From assembly GCA_032124015.1 (NCBI GenBank), contig JAQBEH010000098.1:1-64000 (forward strand): 64,000 nucleotides of DNA. Direction: 5' to 3'. The translations under genes were made by a program, and so were the position numbers. The first letter of the stretch is position 1. Every line of letters begins with the position of its first letter. The notes beneath the pieces were generated by a model that was given only the letters and a program-made list of their open reading frames with translations, was not told the origin of the DNA and searched no databases. Positions 62,930-64,000 of this stretch are shown here, piece after piece. This stretch comes from DASRJG01 sp032124015. Its GTDB lineage: Bacteria > Acidobacteriota > Polarisedimenticolia > Polarisedimenticolales > DASRJG01.

Positions 62930-63958
62930 TCAATGCGCCGTGTAATAGGCTTTGATGACCGACAGCGCGGGTTTCCCCTGTGGCGTGAAGTCGCGGTCGC
63001 GGCGTCCGTCCGAGCGCGGGGACGGGTGCCACTTCCACACGAACGTCCCCCCGAACCACGGCTTCGTCCAGAACGTTTCGAACATCGCAGAAAAGGCATC
63101 GCGCTGCAGATCGACATCGACGGCGCCTTTCGTCTCCCACTGCCACGGCGCTTTCAACGACCCCTCGTGTGACTTGAAGCCAACTTCCGTAAAGACGACC
63201 AGCTTGCCGGTGCGCTTCGAAAGCGCCGCGAGCTTCGTCGCAATCGGAATCCACCTGGCCGCGATCTGGTTTTTCGACGGCCGGTCGGCATCGGCCAGCG
63301 GGTAGTAGGCCTGGACGCCGATGAAGTCGAGCTCGTCCCAGAAGCCGACGCGCTCCGGTTCCTCGTTCCAGTTCGCGCAGTAGGTGAGCTTGCCGTGGTA
63401 GACCTCGCGCACGCGGGCCACGATCCTCTTCCACTCGGCCGTGCGGCCGGTGGTCTTCCCCAGCTCGGTGCCGATGGCGAGCGCTTCAAACCCGTTGGCC
63501 TCCGCCAATCGCGCGTAGTGAAGAATGAAGGACTCGTACGCGGCGAACCACTGCTTCCAACCCTCGTCCGTCGTCATCGCGATATCGCCGGGCCACTCGC
63601 CGTGCCGGACCCAAAGGTGCGGCTTCAACAGAGTCTTGATGCCGAGCTCGTGCGCCCAGGCTGCGGTCTTCACGAGCCCGTCGTCGGTCTCTCCCCAGAG
63701 TCCGCCGCTCGACTCGTAACGAACCTCGGTGGAGGTTAGCGAAGGCGCCCACCCGAACGGCGTTTGGGAGATCCAGTCCACGCCAAGATCGTGAAGGGGC
63801 GCCAGGCTGGTAGCGTCGATCCGGCGGGCGCCCTCCCAACAGACCCCGCGCATCCTTCCTGAGGGGGCGGAGGGCGCAGTGGGCGTAGCGGGCGCAGTAA
63901 GGGCCGGGCCCGAAAGGGCCGCAAGGGCGACCGCAAGGACGAGGTGGCGCGACTTCAT
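62930..63958 (-). CDS. Exported GH113-like TIM-barrel glycosidase
   Basis: 342 residues with a signal peptide (VLAVALAALSGPALTAP). The barrel contains MRGVCWEGARR at strand 1, LLKPHLWVRHGEWPGDI near residue 114, the acid/base Glu in AIGTELGKT near 169, and the probable nucleophile Glu in VVFTEVGFKS near 258, followed by GTFVWKWHPSP. This order resembles GH113 mannanase-type enzymes. The substrate is not certain. It is the last complete gene and starts 42 bases from the window end. Confidence 0.85.
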   Translation of the reverse strand: MKSRHLVLAVALAALSGPALTAPATPTAPSAPSGRMRGVCWEGARRIDATSLAPLHDLGVDWISQTPFGWAPSLTSTEVRYESSGGLWGETDDGLVKTAAWAHELGIKTLLKPHLWVRHGEWPGDIAMTTDEGWKQWFAAYESFILHYARLAEANGFEALAIGTELGKTTGRTAEWKRIVARVREVYHGKLTYCANWNEEPERVGFWDELDFIGVQAYYPLADADRPSKNQIAARWIPIATKLAALSKRTGKLVVFTEVGFKSHEGSLKAPWQWETKGAVDVDLQRDAFSAMFETFWTKPWFGGTFVWKWHPSPRSDGRRDRDFTPQGKPALSVIKAYYTAH

Positions 63959-64000
63959 GTCTTCATTATGATGCTTCTGCTAGGGAGCCCTCCATGAGAT

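Noticed and set aside
63994..64000. ATGAGAT at the right edge, preceded by AGGGAG, possibly the start of a plus-strand gene.
   Set aside because: Only two codons are visible, so no gene can be supported.

Overview
The window is GC-rich, densely coding bacterial chromosome. Genes sit in short strand-coherent runs, many joined by 4-base ATGA/GTGA overlaps. Several features suggest Acidobacteriota, possibly a Thermoanaerobaculia-like lineage: long Ser/Thr kinases with C-terminal TolB/PD40 propellers, a sortilin-like BNR protein, a remnant of a MopE-motif secreted protein, and a b558-type succinate dehydrogenase. No rRNA, tRNA or CRISPR array was seen, so this placement is inference from gene content. 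The only stretch over 300 bases without an intact gene is 10463-11125, and it holds a decayed coding remnant.

Left part (1-36 kb). A truncated P5C dehydrogenase is followed by a six-gene isoprenoid operon: type 2 IPP isomerase, HMG-CoA reductase, mevalonate kinase, a diphosphomevalonate-decarboxylase-family enzyme, isopentenyl phosphate kinase and a squalene/phytoene synthase. There is no phosphomevalonate kinase, which suggests the alternative route through isopentenyl phosphate. Next come small enzymes and membrane proteins (GNATs, DJ-1/PfpI, TMEM175-like channel, EXPERA protein, DUF547, TruA, PLP enzymes, esterase, histidine kinase, CPA2 antiporter, metallo-hydrolase, M28 peptidase), then sdhCAB, two tandem cytochromes c, a hemolysin-III protein, a methyltransferase, a UbiD decarboxylase and a flavin reductase.

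Middle (36-44 kb, minus strand). A sulfane-sulfur cluster (DsrE2, TusA, rhodanese-persulfide dioxygenase fusion) lies next to an SOS mutasome operon in the order lexA-imuA-imuB-dnaE2. Right part (44-64 kb). A DUF1254 lipoprotein and a YwiC-like membrane protein are followed by a long minus-strand run: amidohydrolase, NmrA-like protein, Ig-like secreted protein, two tandem Ser/Thr kinases, serine beta-lactamase-like protein, HtrA-type protease, BNR/sortilin protein, zinc-ribbon protein and a GH113-like glycosidase.

The most unusual signal is a dispersed palindromic repeat family. Seven short units resemble GAAAAGGGGACNNTCCCCTTTTC and usually touch stop codons or gene ends. Four long composite units carry two inverted short units around a hairpin whose loop is CTCCCCGGATACC or TTCCCCGGATACC. 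Two long units lie in frame inside dnaE2, encoding the same peptide signature (SDxRYPGxxSEKRG); one lies at the start of imuA, and a short unit is in frame in imuB. Outer arms of the long units copy locally unique sequence in inverted orientation. No transposase that could mobilise them is visible here.
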